This document shows positions 25,611-26,216 of a stretch of DNA of 26,216 bases, in pieces. Location of the stretch: the NCBI GenBank assembly GCA_002399435.1, contig DHDO01000011.1, forward strand, positions 1 through 26,216, written 5' to 3'. This DNA comes from Firmicutes bacterium UBA4874 (GTDB lineage Bacteria; Bacillota; Clostridia; Caldicoprobacterales; DTU083). The notes under the pieces were generated by a model that was not told the origin of the DNA, searched no databases, and saw only the letters and a list, made by a program, of their open reading frames with translations. Each line of letters begins with the position of its first letter. The first letter of the stretch is position 1. A program made the translations under genes and the position numbers.

Positions 25611-26084
25611 TCACACATTTTTATCATCAAATGCCATAATAGCTGTGATCATGGATTTCAGTATATTGGCCCGGATACTGTCCTTAATCGTGGACGGTAT
25701 GGCAATCGCCTTGTTTGTAACAGCTGATTTCATCAGGAAAGCAGTCTTTTCGGAGATATACTCCTGATTGACCATCCTCTGAATGATCTGCATCGCACTC
25801 TGCTCGGAAAGACCGGAACCAATTCCCTCTGTCAGCAGGTACAGCAAATAATCGTCCTTGTCTATATCCAGCCGCACAATGCGGATATATCCACCGCCGC
25901 CTCTTCGACTCTCGATATAGTATCCCTGATTTACGGAAAATCTAGTAGCCAGGACATAATTGATCTGAGATGGCGCGCACTCAAAATAGCTGGCCAACTC
26001 ATTGCGCTGCAGCTCCAGTGATCCTTCGCTGTCACTGAGAAGCGCTTTGATAAAGTCCTCTATCACATCGCTGAGCCTTGCCAT
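25611..26084 (-). CDS. ctsR: Transcriptional repressor CtsR
   Basis: A 157-residue class III heat-shock repressor that controls clp genes and its own operon. The N-terminal winged helix-turn-helix domain contains LASYFECAPSQINYVLATRF (30-49) and the glycine-rich beta-wing SRRGGGGYIRIV (59-70), which contacts DNA and senses heat. The helical C-terminal dimerisation domain follows. The open frame runs 30 codons further upstream through the operator and would include promoter-proximal sequence, so the ATG giving MARLSDVIEDF is chosen; GGGAAG lies seven bases before it. A CtsR-type operator sits just downstream of the promoter, which indicates autoregulation. Confidence 0.97.
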   Translation of the reverse strand: MARLSDVIEDFIKALLSDSEGSLELQRNELASYFECAPSQINYVLATRFSVNQGYYIESRRGGGGYIRIVRLDIDKDDYLLYLLTEGIGSGLSEQSAMQIIQRMVNQEYISEKTAFLMKSAVTNKAIAIPSTIKDSIRANILKSMITAIMAFDDKNV

Positions 26085-26137
26085 CGTATCACTTCCCTGT
26101 CCCTTCCTTTTCCATTCATCCTTATCCTCTCCCTGTG

Positions 26138-26154
26138 TCTGACTATCTTTGACC
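26138..26154 (-). promoter_or_regulatory. CtsR operator
   Basis: GGTCAAA-GAT-AGTCAGA matches the tandem heptad consensus RGTCAAA-NAN-RGTCAAA with one mismatch in the second heptad. It lies about 8 bases after the -10 box, at the predicted start of transcription, a position suited to blocking initiation. Confidence 0.88.
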
Positions 26155-26162
26155 TTTAATCT

Positions 26163-26191
26163 ATTATACCCCAAATCTGAAAAAATGCAAA
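26163..26191 (-). promoter_or_regulatory. Sigma-A promoter of the ctsR operon
   Basis: Perfect -10 TATAAT. The -35 is weaker: TTTGCA with a 17-base spacer or TTGCAT with 16. The leader to the ctsR ATG is about 70 bases. Confidence 0.72.
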
Positions 26192-26216
26192 CTTTTTTGT
26201 TCCACTTTTTCTATTC

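Noticed and set aside
26085..26174. 30-codon N-terminal extension of CtsR
   Set aside because: It would include the CtsR operator and lies across the transcription start; the family start MARLSDVIEDF has its own ribosome binding site.
1..26216. CRISPR arrays, tRNA/rRNA genes, insertion sequences, prophage genes
   Set aside because: I saw no regularly spaced repeats with spacers, no tRNA-like cloverleaf or rRNA-like conserved sequence, and no transposase, integrase or phage structural protein.

Overview
The window looks like a chromosomal segment of a low-to-mid GC Gram-positive bacterium of class Clostridia (Bacillota). All credible genes are on the minus strand, so they read from the right edge to the left. 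The class assignment rests on the ctsR-mcsA-mcsB-clpC-radA heat-shock/repair block followed by a carD-like regulator, yacL, ispD, ispF, cysE and cysS, together with strong AGGAGG-type ribosome binding sites and sigma-A promoters. Genus cannot be decided from the sequence alone.

Right part (about 13.4-26.2 kb) is conserved housekeeping DNA. The CtsR regulon operon (ctsR, mcsA, mcsB, clpC) starts at a promoter with a CtsR-type operator just downstream of the -10 box and ends at a strong terminator. radA follows, then carD with tandem promoters and its own terminator, then the yacL-ispD-ispF run (PIN/TRAM membrane protein and two MEP-pathway enzymes). A secreted DUF1002 protein comes next, then cysE-cysS, preceded by a promoter whose short leader contains an intrinsic terminator. 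Compared with the Bacillus subtilis order, disA and gltX are missing from their usual places, and carD and the DUF1002 gene occupy those gaps.

Middle part (8.4-13.3 kb) is a four-gene operon: ABC ATPase, ABC-2 permease, GldG-like auxiliary protein and DUF4340 protein. It resembles the gliding-type (GldA/GldF/GldG) transporter cassettes and has a tandem TATAAT promoter region and a clean terminator. Its substrate is unknown. A single-gene unit for an unrecognised membrane-anchored or secreted protein (7.2-8.1 kb) lies to its left.

Left part (0-7 kb) is more AT-rich and accessory in character. It holds a lactococcin-972-type export/immunity pair (a DUF1430-like membrane protein and its ATPase) with no obvious bacteriocin precursor. 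recD2 follows. At the left edge is an operon of at least three membrane proteins that look like ABC-2-type permease subunits; the last is cut by the window edge and no ATPase is visible for it.

No tRNA, rRNA, CRISPR array, insertion sequence or prophage gene was seen. Several gene starts were moved inward from the longest open frame because a ribosome binding site points to an internal ATG, GTG or TTG.
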